A stretch of 64,000 nt of DNA from Roseibium sediminicola (GCF_023156505.1 NZ_JALNMJ010000009.1:179393-243392), one strand, 5' to 3'. Shown: positions 36,767 to 45,743, counted from the first letter of the stretch. Translations and numbers: made by a program. The notes: generated by a model not told the origin, from the sequence alone.

Positions 36767-36911
36767 GAATTCCGTGTCCCCGGACAAGCGCTTTGAAAAC
36801 CAATAACATACATAGGGTGACCGCCACGAGAAATGCAATCGGCTTCTCAGCTTTTCGCATCAGAATGCGGCGGTTTCAGGCTGACGCCCTGGAAATTTGC
36901 TCTTGCCGCCG

Positions 36912-37835
36912 TCAATCGCCCAGGGGTTGCGGTCCCGTCCGGCCGTGAAACGCGGTGAGCGACGCCCGGATGCGCCGCAGATTTTCGGCCGTCGCCGCCG
37001 AGCGTGTCTGGGCCACGGTCATGGCGATGGCATCGACAATGATCAGATGGGCATAGCGTGAGGCGGTCGGTTTGTAGATGTCCGGGTCTTCGGGCAGGTC
37101 TACCAGGATGGCGATCTTGGAAATCTGCGCCAGCCGGGAGCCCTTTGGCGCGATCGAGATGGTCGTGGCGCCGTAGCCGCCGGCGATTTCCGCGGCACTG
37201 ACCAGTTCTTCCGCTTCGCCGCTCGCCGAAACGCAGAGCAGGACGTCGTCGGGCCCGAGGGTCGCGGCCCGCATCTGCAGCAGGTAACTGTCTTCCAGCG
37301 AAACGGAGGGGATGCCCAGCCGGAAAAACCGGTTGGCGGCCTCGTTGGCGACCATCGACGATCCTCCGCCGATGCCCGCGGAAACCAGTTGGCGGCATCC
37401 GGAAATCCGCGTCACTGCCTGTTCAAGCACCAGCGGATCCACCTGGCCGCGCATCACATTGGCCGTTGCATAAAGAGCGCCGAGGACCCGGTCGATTGCG
37501 GTGTCGCTGGTGGCCTGGGCGCTGGCTTCGGGCGGCGAGATATATTGCAGGCTCACCGCCAGGTTCTGGGCCAGGCGCAGCTTGAATTCCCGGAAACCGT
37601 CGCAACCGAGCGTCCGGCAGAACCGCACCACAGTGGGTGTGCTGACACCGACGGCCTTGGCCAGGTGGGCGATCGTCATGTCGGAAATGTCGGCCAGATG
37701 TGCCTGCACATAGGTCGCCACCTTCTGCTCCCGCGCAGGGAAGCGCCCGTCATGATCGCGCAGGGCCGAGATGAGGTCGATGGCGGCCTGGCCGCTGGAA
37801 TTGTCGCCGGATGGGGTTCTGATTTTTGCCTGCAC
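36912..37835 (-). CDS. MurR/RpiR-family transcriptional regulator
   Basis: 307 residues from a GTG at 37835 with AGGGAG upstream. An ATG at 37886 is in frame but would place the palindrome at 37860-37874 inside the coding sequence. The N-terminal HTH_6 domain (MTIAHLAKAVGVSTPTVVRFCRTLGCDGF) is followed by a SIS sugar-phosphate domain (QLVSAGIGGGSSMVANEAAN). It is divergent from the TRAP transporter operon, which it very likely controls in response to a phosphorylated sugar or amino-sugar. Confidence 0.9.
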   Translation of the reverse strand: MQAKIRTPSGDNSSGQAAIDLISALRDHDGRFPAREQKVATYVQAHLADISDMTIAHLAKAVGVSTPTVVRFCRTLGCDGFREFKLRLAQNLAVSLQYISPPEASAQATSDTAIDRVLGALYATANVMRGQVDPLVLEQAVTRISGCRQLVSAGIGGGSSMVANEAANRFFRLGIPSVSLEDSYLLQMRAATLGPDDVLLCVSASGEAEELVSAAEIAGGYGATTISIAPKGSRLAQISKIAILVDLPEDPDIYKPTASRYAHLIIVDAIAMTVAQTRSAATAENLRRIRASLTAFHGRTGPQPLGD

Positions 37836-37859
37836 ACGGGTCTCCCTGGTTGCGGGATT

Positions 37860-37874
37860 TGTAATTTGATTACA
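37860..37874. promoter_or_regulatory. RpiR-type operator near the regulator start
   Basis: TGTAATTTGATTACA: arms TGTAAT and ATTACA with a 3-base spacer, 25 bp upstream of the regulator GTG. The sequence type (TGTAAT-N3-ATTACA) agrees with AT-rich sites of MurR/RpiR regulators. It probably mediates autoregulation. Confidence 0.6.
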
Positions 37875-37944
37875 GAATTGCGTCAACGCAGGTCTGAAAA
37901 TAGCTCAAACCACGGTTGAAATGTAACTAAAAAACAAAAATGGC

Positions 37945-37992
37945 TTGACGGGAAGCGATTTCTCCTCTGAAAATGTAATTAAGGTACATTTT
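37945..37992 (+). promoter_or_regulatory. TRAP operon promoter with overlapping operator
   Basis: A -35-like TTGACG at 37945-37950 is followed after about 17 bp by an AT-rich -10 region. This overlaps an inverted repeat AAAATGTA (37970-37977) and TACATTTT (37985-37992). The arm TGTA is shared with the site at 37860. Binding here would block the TRAP promoter. Confidence 0.5.
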
Positions 37993-38007
37993 GCAGGTGG
38001 GGGATAC

Positions 38008-38517
38008 ATGCGCGACTGGGCTGCCAATACCAGCATGAGGCTAAACAGGGGTGTTGAAGCCGTTGTGGCCGTGCTGATGGCTTTGCTGGTGCTCGATGTC
38101 TGGCTGGGCGTCGTTGACCGCTATTTCTTTCACTGGCAGCTGCCATGGCCGGAGATCATCGCCCGCTACCTGATGATCTGGGCGGCGATGCTGGCGGTGT
38201 CCTCCGGCATTGCCCGGCGCGACCACATCGGCCTGACCGCAGCGATCATGCGGGTGCCGCTCGGGCTCCGCAGGCCAGTCCTGGTTGCGATCGATCTCTG
38301 CATCCTGGCGCTGTTTTTCTATGTCTTCTGGTTCGGGCTGGGCTTTGCCGACAGTGGCGCCAAGCGCCAGGCGATGATCTTCGGCGTCAGCCTGCAGCCG
38401 TTCTATGCCGCGATCCCGGCGGCGGCGGCACTGGCCTGCATCCAGACAGTGCTCGCCATGATCCGCGACGCGGGCACGCATCTCGACATGCCTCCATTCG
38501 GGGAGACCTCGGCATGA
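38008..38517 (+). CDS. TRAP transporter small permease (DctQ type)
   Basis: 169 residues from the ATG at 38008 after GGTGGGGG. Four hydrophobic helices fit the DctQ subunit (VVAVLMALLVLDVWLGVVDR, WAAMLAVSSGIARRDHIGL). It forms the membrane part of a sodium-driven uptake system together with the large permease, whose ATG overlaps its stop. Confidence 0.92.
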   Translation: MRDWAANTSMRLNRGVEAVVAVLMALLVLDVWLGVVDRYFFHWQLPWPEIIARYLMIWAAMLAVSSGIARRDHIGLTAAIMRVPLGLRRPVLVAIDLCILALFFYVFWFGLGFADSGAKRQAMIFGVSLQPFYAAIPAAAALACIQTVLAMIRDAGTHLDMPPFGETSA

Positions 38518-39797
38518 TCGTCGCGGCTGTTTTCATCGGCCTGGTTCTGCTGGGCATGCCCATCGGTTTCGCCATCGGCGCGGCCGGGGTGATCGGTCTG
38601 ATCGACATGGGCGGCGGCCAGTTCCTCGCCATTGGACCGAGCCGGATCTTCAACGGGCTCAACATCTTCCCGTTCCTGGCGATGCCGTTCTTCATCCTGG
38701 CAGGCGAGATCATGAACCATACCGGGATCACGGACCGGCTGGTGCGTCTCGCCCAGGTGCTGGTCGGCCATTTCCGCGGCGGCCTGGCCCATACCAACAT
38801 GCTGGCCTCCGTGTTCTTCGCCGGACTGACCGGTTCGGCCACCGCCGACGCCGCCGCCTTCGGGCGCACGCTGGTGCCGGCTATGGTGAAGGAGGGCTAC
38901 AAGCGCGACTATGCCTGCGCGGTTACGGCCGCCGGCTCGATCATCGGCCCGACCATCCCGCCCTCCGGCCTGATGGTGGTCTATGGCTCCTTGATGGGCG
39001 TCTCGATCGGCGGGCTCTTCGCCGCCGGCATCCTGCCCGGTCTGGTGATCTGCGCCGTTTGCATGGCGGTGATCGCGCTCGGGGCGACCCGCAACAGCCT
39101 GCCAAAGGCGGAGCGCCGGGCGAATCTGAAGGAAATCCGCCAAGTCTTCGTGTCCTCGCTAACCGCGCTTTTCATGCCGGTCATCATTCTCGGCGGAATT
39201 CTCGGCGGCGTGGTGACACCGACGGAGGCCGCCTCGATCGCCGTCGCCTACGCGCTTTTCATCGGCGCCTTTGTCTACCGCACGCTGACGATGAAGGCGC
39301 TGTACAGCATGCTGGTGCGCACGGCGCGCATCACCGGCGTGATCTTCGTCATCATTGCCTTTGCTGGCATTCTCGGCTGGTGGATGAGCTTCGAGCGCAT
39401 TCCCCAGATGCTGGCGGAGACCATTCTGGGCATGGCCGACAACCGCTATCTGGTGATCGCCATCATCATCGGGTTCCTGCTGATCGTCGGCATGGTCATG
39501 GACATCACCGCCATCCTGATTATCCTGGCGCCGGTCCTGGTGCCGCTCACCGCCCAGGTGGGCCTCGAGCCGATCCACGCCGGCATCATTTTCGTGCTGG
39601 CGCTGAACATTTCCCTGATGACGCCGCCCGTCGGCGCCTGCCTGTTCGTCCTTTCCTCGGTTACCGGAGAAAAACTCGAACGGATTGCCATCAAGCTCGG
39701 ACCGTTCCTGGTCGCCGAGGTGGCGGTGCTGTTCGTGTTTGCCTTCTGGGAAAGCGCGGCGCTGTTCCTGCCGCGCGCCTTCGGGTTCGCCCCGTAA
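38514..39797 (+). CDS. TRAP transporter large permease (DctM type)
   Basis: 427 residues from the ATG at 38514 (ATGA overlap with dctQ). It has about 12 hydrophobic segments and the family landmarks GLTGSATADAAAFGRTLVPAM, GPTIPPSGLMVVYGSL and TPPVGACLFVLSSVTG. It is the transport subunit of the TRAP system; the substrate is set by the binding protein. Confidence 0.95.
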   Translation: MIVAAVFIGLVLLGMPIGFAIGAAGVIGLIDMGGGQFLAIGPSRIFNGLNIFPFLAMPFFILAGEIMNHTGITDRLVRLAQVLVGHFRGGLAHTNMLASVFFAGLTGSATADAAAFGRTLVPAMVKEGYKRDYACAVTAAGSIIGPTIPPSGLMVVYGSLMGVSIGGLFAAGILPGLVICAVCMAVIALGATRNSLPKAERRANLKEIRQVFVSSLTALFMPVIILGGILGGVVTPTEAASIAVAYALFIGAFVYRTLTMKALYSMLVRTARITGVIFVIIAFAGILGWWMSFERIPQMLAETILGMADNRYLVIAIIIGFLLIVGMVMDITAILIILAPVLVPLTAQVGLEPIHAGIIFVLALNISLMTPPVGACLFVLSSVTGEKLERIAIKLGPFLVAEVAVLFVFAFWESAALFLPRAFGFAP

Positions 39798-39849
39798 CAA
39801 AAAACGGCAAAAAACTGCCAAAAATCCTGAAAGAGAAGTGGAGACAACT

Positions 39850-40896
39850 ATGAAAGCAATCGCAAAAGGACTGGCCGTCGGCCTCGTCGCAACCCTTATG
39901 GCCAGCAGCGCGCTTGCCGACGGCAAGGTGCTGAAATTCGGTCACGACAACAAGACCGACCCGTTCGAAAACCCGGCGCATGCCTGTACGGCGGTCTTCT
40001 CCAGCATCGTCGCGGCCGACACCAACGGCGCCGTGGAGGTGGAAGTGTTCGGGTCCAACCAGCTCGGCTCCGCCGCCGAACATGTCCAGCATGTTCGCGA
40101 TGGTGTTTTGCAGGCGACCCTGACCTCGACCGGCGCGCTGGCGAGCTACTATCCGCGCATCGACGTTCTCAACCTGCCTTTCGCCTTTGCCGACAACGCG
40201 GCGACCTATGAAGTCTTCGATGGCGATTTCGGCAAGGCGCTGGCCGCGGATATCGAAGCGACACTTGGCGATGTCGTGGTGCTCGGCTTCCCGGACACGG
40301 GCGGGTTCTTCGCGGTCACCAACTCCCAGCATCCGATTGCCTCGCTGGAGGATTTCGACGGCATCCGCATCCGCACCATGACGCTGCCCTCGCACCAGAC
40401 CATCGTCCAGGCGCTCGGTGCCCAGGCCTATCCGCTCTCCTGGGGCGAGGTCTATTCCGGCCTGCAGACCGGCGTGATCGACGGCCAGATGAACCCGGTG
40501 CCGATCATTTCCTTCGCCAAGTTCTCCGAAGTGCAGAAATACCTGACGCTGACCAACCACCTGTTCTCGCCCTACACCTTCATGGTCAACCGTTCCTTCT
40601 TTGAAGGCTTGAGCGAAGACCAGCAGAAGACCCTGCGCTACGCGGCAGAGAGCTGTGTTGCCGCCAGCCGCGGCCTGTCACGCATTATCGAAGCCTCCGA
40701 CCGGGGCCTTGCCGGCCTGATGGACAAGATGGAGGTGACGGCGCTCTCCGCCGACCAGCGCGCCGCGATGGCGGCCGCCACCCAGCCGGCCTTCGAGACC
40801 CATGTCGCGGAAAATCTCGATCCGAAGGCCAACGAGCTGCTGGCCACCTTCAAGACGGAAGTCGAGAAGGCCAACGGCAGCGTCTATATGGACTGA
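39850..40896 (+). CDS. TRAP transporter periplasmic substrate-binding protein (DctP type)
   Basis: 348 residues with a signal peptide (AKGLAVGLVATLMASSALA, cleavage before DGKVL). The DctP fold is evident: FGHDNKTDPFENPAH, a central IRIRTMTLPSHQTIVQALGAQAYPLSWGEVYSGLQTGVIDGQ with the anion-clamping Arg, and MVNRSFFEGLS. DctP proteins mostly bind carboxylates; the RpiR regulator hints at a sugar acid. The ligand is not determined. Confidence 0.93.
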   Translation: MKAIAKGLAVGLVATLMASSALADGKVLKFGHDNKTDPFENPAHACTAVFSSIVAADTNGAVEVEVFGSNQLGSAAEHVQHVRDGVLQATLTSTGALASYYPRIDVLNLPFAFADNAATYEVFDGDFGKALAADIEATLGDVVVLGFPDTGGFFAVTNSQHPIASLEDFDGIRIRTMTLPSHQTIVQALGAQAYPLSWGEVYSGLQTGVIDGQMNPVPIISFAKFSEVQKYLTLTNHLFSPYTFMVNRSFFEGLSEDQQKTLRYAAESCVAASRGLSRIIEASDRGLAGLMDKMEVTALSADQRAAMAAATQPAFETHVAENLDPKANELLATFKTEVEKANGSVYMD

Positions 40897-40940
40897 CGAT
40901 CGCGCCGGTAAAGGCTCTGCCCTTGAGGTCCCGGCACGAA

Positions 40941-40968
40941 AAAGCCCCGCAGGCGACTGCGGGGCTTT
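40941..40968 (+). terminator. Rho-independent terminator of the TRAP operon
   Basis: AAAGCCCCGCA and TGCGGGGCTTT form an 11-bp stem with a 6-base loop, 44 bp after the dctP stop. Confidence 0.88.
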
Positions 40969-40997
40969 CATTTGTTTGCTAAGCCCTCTCCAAAGTC

Positions 40998-41029
40998 ATC
41001 CCGGACGCAGCGCAGCGAAGATCCGGGAT
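40998..41029. repeat. Short ATCCCGGA inverted repeat
   Basis: ATCCCGGA (40998-41005) and TCCGGGAT (41022-41029) form an inverted repeat in the non-coding gap between the TRAP operon and the FKBP gene. It is preceded by GTC, as in the element at 30000, and is probably a reduced copy of the same family. Confidence 0.55.
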
Positions 41030-41169
41030 CGGGGTGCCGATGCCTTAACTTGTGATCCGGTTTGACCCTTCAAACTCTCTTGGCTCTCCGGGCCTGGTTC
41101 GCGCAGCGCTTGACCGGGAGGACGATGGAGAGAGGTCCGAAGAAGAAACGGATCAATTGACCCTTGCGG

Positions 41170-41598
41170 TCAGCTGATCCCGGTGAGCTGGATCTCGAAA
41201 GTCAGCGCCTTGCCGGCCAGCGGATGGTTGGCGTCCAGGACCACTTCGTCCTCCGCGATTTCGGCGACGACGACGGTCATCATCTGGCCGGTCTCTGTCT
41301 GAGCCTGCAGCTGCAGACCGACTTCAAGCGGTACATTGTCCGGAATGTTCGAGCGCGGTACCGCCTGGCGGGCCGCCGGGTTGTGGGCGCCGTAGGCTTC
41401 GTCGGATTCGATCCGCACGGTTTTTTCGTCGCCGACCTTCATGCCCGGGATGGCCTTGTCGAGGCCCGGGATGATCTGGCCGGAGCCGACGGTGAATTCC
41501 AGCGGATCCCGGCCTTCGGAACTGTCGAAGACGGAGCCATCGTCCAGGGTGCCCTTGTAATGAAGTTGAACCGTATCGCCGGCCTTGGCTTCGGTCAT
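41170..41598 (-). CDS. FKBP-type peptidyl-prolyl isomerase, SlyD-like
   Basis: 142 residues. The FKBP core is split by an insert-in-flap region as in SlyD (YKGTLDDGSVFDSSEGRDPLEF, PGLDKAIPGMKVGDEKTVRI, then VVAEIAEDEVVLDANHPLAGKALTFEI). It catalyses prolyl cis-trans isomerisation and has chaperone activity. The His-rich metal-binding tail of Escherichia coli SlyD is absent. It is a single gene. Confidence 0.92.
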   Translation of the reverse strand: MTEAKAGDTVQLHYKGTLDDGSVFDSSEGRDPLEFTVGSGQIIPGLDKAIPGMKVGDEKTVRIESDEAYGAHNPAARQAVPRSNIPDNVPLEVGLQLQAQTETGQMMTVVVAEIAEDEVVLDANHPLAGKALTFEIQLTGIS

Positions 41599-41736
41599 GG
41601 TGCCTATCGCAATTCTGTCTGGTAGGTGAGTTTTGAGGCCGCCTCAATGCGGGTGCTCGTCGTGCGACCAGCCTAATGAAGTGGCGGAAAATGTCAAAGG
41701 GCGGACGGCAGGAGCTCCGGCGGCAGATGACAAGCG

Positions 41737-42207
41737 TCAGGATTTTGATGGCCGTCCGCGCAGAGGCGCCCTGCTGAGATCGTTGACGGCCTCCATGGCC
41801 TTGGTGAGCAGCCGCATGAATTCAGCGGTTTCGGCATCGTCCAGGCCGCGCAACATCACGCCCTGGGCGCGTTCCACCGCGGGGGTGAGCACCTTCAGCG
41901 CTTCCTTGCCCGCCTCCGTGATATGCAGGACTTTCGCGCGCCGATCCTTGGGGCTGACGTCCCGGGTCAGAAAATTCTTTTGAACCAAGCGGTCGACCAC
42001 CCCGGCAATGGTGGTGCGGTCATAGGCGATCAGTCCGGCCAGCGTCACCTGATCGATACCGGGATTCCCGGCGACACGTACAAGCGCCGCATACTGAACG
42101 GGCGTGATGTCGATACCGGCGGCCTCGACTTCCGTGTGGAACACGGCGACCGCGATCTGTTGCATGCGCCGGATCAGATGGCCCGGCATGTTCTTGAGGT
42201 CAGTCAC
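41737..42207 (-). CDS. MarR-family regulator, MobR-like
   Basis: 156 residues from a GTG at 42207 with GGGAG 6 nt upstream; the frame is open to an ATG at 42267, but that would translate across the operator. The MarR winged helix is visible (ITPVQYAALVRVAGNPGIDQVTLAGLIAYDRTTIAGVVDRLVQKNFLTRDVSPKDRRAK region). It is divergent from a 3-hydroxybenzoate 4-monooxygenase-like gene, the same pairing as mobR-mobA of Comamonas, where 3-hydroxybenzoate releases MobR. A repressor of that gene is the likely role. Confidence 0.88.
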   Translation of the reverse strand: MTDLKNMPGHLIRRMQQIAVAVFHTEVEAAGIDITPVQYAALVRVAGNPGIDQVTLAGLIAYDRTTIAGVVDRLVQKNFLTRDVSPKDRRAKVLHITEAGKEALKVLTPAVERAQGVMLRGLDDAETAEFMRLLTKAMEAVNDLSRAPLRGRPSKS

Positions 42208-42232
42208 GAGGCGCTCCCAAGCAATAATAGGA

Positions 42233-42276
42233 AGTATACTGATTATATTTGACAGCATGCTAATCATCAGTATACT
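42233..42276. promoter_or_regulatory. Paired palindromic operators between the MarR gene and the monooxygenase gene
   Basis: AGTATACTGA (42233-42242) and its complement TCAGTATACT (42267-42276) form an inverted repeat; each contains the self-complementary core AGTATACT. Centre-to-centre spacing is 36 bp. It overlaps the 5' region of the MarR gene, as expected for an autoregulated MarR repressor. The rest of the 310-bp gap up to 42517 shows nothing further. Confidence 0.65.
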
Positions 42277-42517
42277 GCTTAATTATCCGCTGTCGACCAC
42301 AGTTTGTGCATCGAGGGCGGATTGCCGAAAGCGGGAGGCCGATATCGGTCAGGTATCGGAAAGCGGCAGCAAAGACCGGAACCTTTCGCGTGGCCCCATC
42401 ACGAAGACGGGTCGTCGCTCCAGGGTGGGCAAACGGCCTGAAACCACACGAAACGGTGTCACGGACTGTCTGCCTGCAAGAGGGGGCGGTCCGTAACGCC
42501 GGGCGAGGAGACGTGCC

Positions 42518-44452
42518 ATGCAATTTCATCTGAACGGCTTCCAGACCGGGGACCCGGTGATCTTCGAGGAAACCGGGAATCCGGCCAACCTCGCCAACAC
42601 GGACAGTCTTCCCGAAGAAGTAGACGTTCTGATCGTCGGCTGCGGCCCGGCCGGACTTACGCTTGCGGCACAGCTGTCCGCCTTTCCGGACATTCGCACG
42701 CGGATCGTGGAGCAGAAGCCGGGTCCGCTGGAGTTGGGGCAGGCGGATGGCGTTGCCTGCCGCACCATGGAAATGTTCCACGCCTTCGGCTTCGCGGACC
42801 GTCTGGAAAAGGAAGCCTATCAGGTCAATGAAGTCACTTTCTGGAAACCGGATCCGGACAATCCGCAAGTGATTGCGCGCAGCGGCCGGGTGCAGGACGT
42901 CGAGGACGGGCTCTCCGAATGTCCGCATGTGATCCTCAACCAGGCCAGGGTGCATGACTTTTACCTGGAGATCATGCGCAATGCGCCGAACCGGCTGGAG
43001 CCGAACTATTGCCGCCGAGTAGCCGGGCTCGAGATCGACACCGCGGCGCCGGCCGGCGACGCGGCGGTCACGGTCCGTCTGGAACGCACCGATGCCGGTC
43101 ATGAGGGCGAGGTCGAGACCGTCCGGGCCAGATATGTCGTCGGCTGCGACGGGGCGCGCAGCGCGGTGCGCAAATCGCTTGGCCGGGAGTTGACGGGCGA
43201 CAGTGCCAACCAGGCCTGGGGCGTGATGGACGTGCTCGCCGTCACCGACTTTCCCGACATCCGGTTCAAGTCGCTGATCCAGTCCAAAAACGAAGGCAGC
43301 ATCCTGATCATTCCGCGCGAAGGCGGTTACCTGGTGCGCATCTATGTGGAGCTGGACAAGCTCAACCCGGACGAACGCGTGTCGGCGCGCAACATCACCG
43401 TCGAGCAACTGATTGATGCCGCCAGGCGGATCCTGCATCCGCATTCCCTGGATGTGAAGGAGGTTGCCTGGTGGTCGGTCTACGAGATCGGCCAGCGGAT
43501 CTGCGACAAGTTCGACGATGTGCCGGACGCGGAAACAGGCTCGCGTTTGCCGCGGGTGTTCATTGCGGGCGATGCCTGTCACACCCACAGTCCCAAGGCG
43601 GGGCAGGGCATGAATGTCTCCATGCAGGACACGTTCAATCTCGGCTGGAAGCTGGCCCATGTCCTGACCGGCCGGAGCGCACCGGAGCTGCTGGCAAGCT
43701 ATTCGGCGGAACGACAGGCAATTGCCCAGAACCTGATCGATTTCGACCGGGACTGGGCCAGGATGGTCAGCGCGCCGGTAAAATCGGCGGAGACACCGGA
43801 CGGGGTCGACCCGGCGGAAGTCCAGAAATACTTCGTCCAGCACGGACGCTACACCGCAGGCACCGCAACGCGCTACCAGCCGTCCGTGCTGACTGGCACC
43901 GGGACCCATCAGCATCTTGCCACGGGTTATCCCGTCGGCATGCGCTTCCAGTCCGCGCCGGTGATCCGCCTCGCCGACGGCAAACCGCTGCATTTCGGTC
44001 ACACGGCCAGTGCCGATGGCCGCTGGCGCCTTTATGCCTTTGCAGGCGCTGGAGACCCGACGGACAAGGGCGCCGGGGTCAGCCGCCTTTGCGATTTTCT
44101 GCAAACCGCACCGGCCTCACCGGTACTCAGACATACAAAACCGGGTGAGGATCCGGATTCGATCATCGACCTGCGCGCCGTCTTCCAGCAGGGCTTCCGT
44201 GATCTTTCTCTTAAGGACATGCATCCGGCCCTGTTGCCGGCCAAGGGCCGTTACGGCCTGCGCGATTATGAGAAGATATTCTGCCCGGACCTGAAAACCG
44301 GTCCCGACATCTTCGATCTGCGCGGCATCGACCGCCGCGCCGGCTGCCTTGTGATTGTTCGGCCGGACCAGTATGTCGCCGACATTCTCCCGCTTGAAGC
44401 CCATGAGGAACTCGCAGCCTTCTTTGACAGGATCCTGCTCCGGCAGGCGTGA
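42518..44452 (+). CDS. mobA: FAD-dependent aromatic hydroxylase, 3-hydroxybenzoate 4-monooxygenase-like
   Basis: 644 residues from an ATG with GAGGAGA 6 nt upstream. Flavoprotein hydroxylase motifs: N-terminal dinucleotide loop VLIVGCGPAGLTLAAQL, the VVGCDGARSAVR (DG) motif, and the FIAGDACHTHSPKAGQGMN (GD) motif. The C-terminal roughly 150 residues form the thioredoxin-like domain of phenol 2-monooxygenase/MobA. MobA converts 3-hydroxybenzoate to protocatechuate with NADPH and O2. The divergent MarR regulator supports MobA over phenol hydroxylase, but the substrate is inferred. No ring-cleavage genes are adjacent. Confidence 0.83.
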   Translation: MQFHLNGFQTGDPVIFEETGNPANLANTDSLPEEVDVLIVGCGPAGLTLAAQLSAFPDIRTRIVEQKPGPLELGQADGVACRTMEMFHAFGFADRLEKEAYQVNEVTFWKPDPDNPQVIARSGRVQDVEDGLSECPHVILNQARVHDFYLEIMRNAPNRLEPNYCRRVAGLEIDTAAPAGDAAVTVRLERTDAGHEGEVETVRARYVVGCDGARSAVRKSLGRELTGDSANQAWGVMDVLAVTDFPDIRFKSLIQSKNEGSILIIPREGGYLVRIYVELDKLNPDERVSARNITVEQLIDAARRILHPHSLDVKEVAWWSVYEIGQRICDKFDDVPDAETGSRLPRVFIAGDACHTHSPKAGQGMNVSMQDTFNLGWKLAHVLTGRSAPELLASYSAERQAIAQNLIDFDRDWARMVSAPVKSAETPDGVDPAEVQKYFVQHGRYTAGTATRYQPSVLTGTGTHQHLATGYPVGMRFQSAPVIRLADGKPLHFGHTASADGRWRLYAFAGAGDPTDKGAGVSRLCDFLQTAPASPVLRHTKPGEDPDSIIDLRAVFQQGFRDLSLKDMHPALLPAKGRYGLRDYEKIFCPDLKTGPDIFDLRGIDRRAGCLVIVRPDQYVADILPLEAHEELAAFFDRILLRQA

Positions 44453-44510
44453 GCGCTCCGCCCCATCGACAGCGCTCGGGGAGAGAAGAAAACAAGCTTC
44501 CACCCCAAAC

Positions 44511-44537
44511 AAAAAAGCCCGGCATTTTTGCCGGGCT
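44511..44537 (+). terminator. Terminator downstream of the monooxygenase gene
   Basis: AGCCCGGCA and TGCCGGGCT form a 9-bp stem with a TTTT loop, preceded by AAAAA. The T run on the + strand is short, so it may act mainly on the other strand. Confidence 0.7.
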
Positions 44538-44562
44538 CCAGACTGCTGACAACCCCTCGGCT

Positions 44563-44749
44563 CGTCATTCCGGACAAGTGCAGCAACGCTGCACGCTGAG
44601 CCGGAACCCAGCGCTTAAGCGCGAGCGAAAGCGAGCACCAAACCAATCAAACGTCTGAAAATATTGATAAAGACGCGCCTCAGGCTCGAAGTATTCGCTG
44701 GGTTCCGGATCTGGCCATGCAGCTGCGCTGCAGACCGTCCGGAATGACG
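44563..44749. repeat. 187-bp nested inverted-repeat element
   Basis: Outer arms CGTCATTCCGGAC (44563-44575) and its exact complement (44737-44749); inner arms CCGGAACCCAGCG (44601-44613) and its exact complement (44696-44708). The interior is AT-rich and non-coding. The right arm shares AGCTGCGC-GCAGACC and GGAATGACG with the element at 54661. It is a full-length member of the intergenic repeat family. Confidence 0.75.
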
Positions 44750-44771
44750 GAGGCGCTTTGTCAACAATCTG

Positions 44772-44795
44772 AAGCCCGGCAGTAATGCCGGGCTT
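44772..44795 (-). terminator. Terminator hairpin downstream of the LysR gene
   Basis: AAGCCCGGCA and TGCCGGGCTT form a 10-bp stem with a 4-base loop, 18 bp after the LysR stop on the minus strand. The stem is almost the same as that at 44511, with only a weak T run after it. Confidence 0.65.
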
Positions 44796-44813
44796 TCCTG
44801 TTTCCGGCCCGGT

Positions 44814-45725
44814 TCAGGTCAAGTCAAGTGAGGCGTCGGCCCGGCTGCCGTCGAACAGGTCCTGCTCGAGAATAATCATGTTCGTCAGAAATTCCCTGAA
44901 TACGTTCAGACGGGCCGTGGACTCCAGATCGCGGCGATAGAGCAACCACAACTCGCTGTCCTTGCGCGCACGCATCGGAGGAACGCGGCACAGGTCCGGA
45001 TCGACATCGCCGACACGGCAGGGCAATTCGGCGATGCCGAGGCCGCTGCGCGCCGCGATGTGCAAGGCGTCGCTGGAGGTGACCTGGACGGATCTTCTGG
45101 CCTGGTAAAAATGCGCGTCGACCCATGCCGGGCGTTTGTCCGATGGCTCGTCGCCCAGCCAAAGGTGAGCGGGATATGCGGCAAAACCCGTGAGGCCGCC
45201 GACCTTCTCGATATAGCTGCGGGAGGCATAAAGAGCGACGGCCTTGTCGGCGAGCTTGTGTCCTGCCAGCCCTTCGGCCGGTCTGCGTGTGACGCGCAAG
45301 GCTATATCCGCATCATATCCCTGCAGGCTGACGATGTCGTCCTGACCTTCGATCCGCAGGAGGATATCCGGGTAACGGTCCTGAAAGGCGCCCAGTTTCG
45401 GAAGAACGACGATTTGCAAAAGGTGTTCCGGAGCGGAAAATTTCAGGGTTCCGGACAGTCTGGTGTCCCGGGCCAGAACACGCTCCTGTGCCTCGGCCAG
45501 GGATTTCCTGGCCGCAAGAGCGGCCTCCAGAACGGTATCCCCGGCTTCTGTCAGCGTGTACTCACCCGGTGTCCGGTCAAACAGTCTGACACCCAGGCGG
45601 CTCTCCAGTTGGTGCAATCGACGGGACACCGTCGAATGATTGACCCCCAGCCGTCGTGACGCGCCGGAGACGTTTCCCGTTTGGGCAATCGACAGGAAAA
45701 AGCGGTAGTCGTCCCAGTCTGTCAC
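44814..45725 (-). CDS. LysR-family transcriptional regulator
   Basis: 303 residues. The N-terminal winged helix (YRFFLSIAQTGNVSGASRRLGVNHSTVSRRLHQLE) is followed by the periplasmic-binding-like effector domain. It is divergent from a secreted SMP-30-like protein, with two direct repeats in the shared 85-bp promoter region. By LysR habit it likely activates that gene with a small-molecule coinducer and represses itself. Confidence 0.93.
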   Translation of the reverse strand: MTDWDDYRFFLSIAQTGNVSGASRRLGVNHSTVSRRLHQLESRLGVRLFDRTPGEYTLTEAGDTVLEAALAARKSLAEAQERVLARDTRLSGTLKFSAPEHLLQIVVLPKLGAFQDRYPDILLRIEGQDDIVSLQGYDADIALRVTRRPAEGLAGHKLADKAVALYASRSYIEKVGGLTGFAAYPAHLWLGDEPSDKRPAWVDAHFYQARRSVQVTSSDALHIAARSGLGIAELPCRVGDVDPDLCRVPPMRARKDSELWLLYRRDLESTARLNVFREFLTNMIILEQDLFDGSRADASLDLT

Positions 45726-45743
45726 GTGGCCTCTATCTCATTG

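Noticed and set aside
42260..44104. A 614-codon frame antisense to the aromatic hydroxylase gene
   Set aside because: No family features; it would also run across the operator region.
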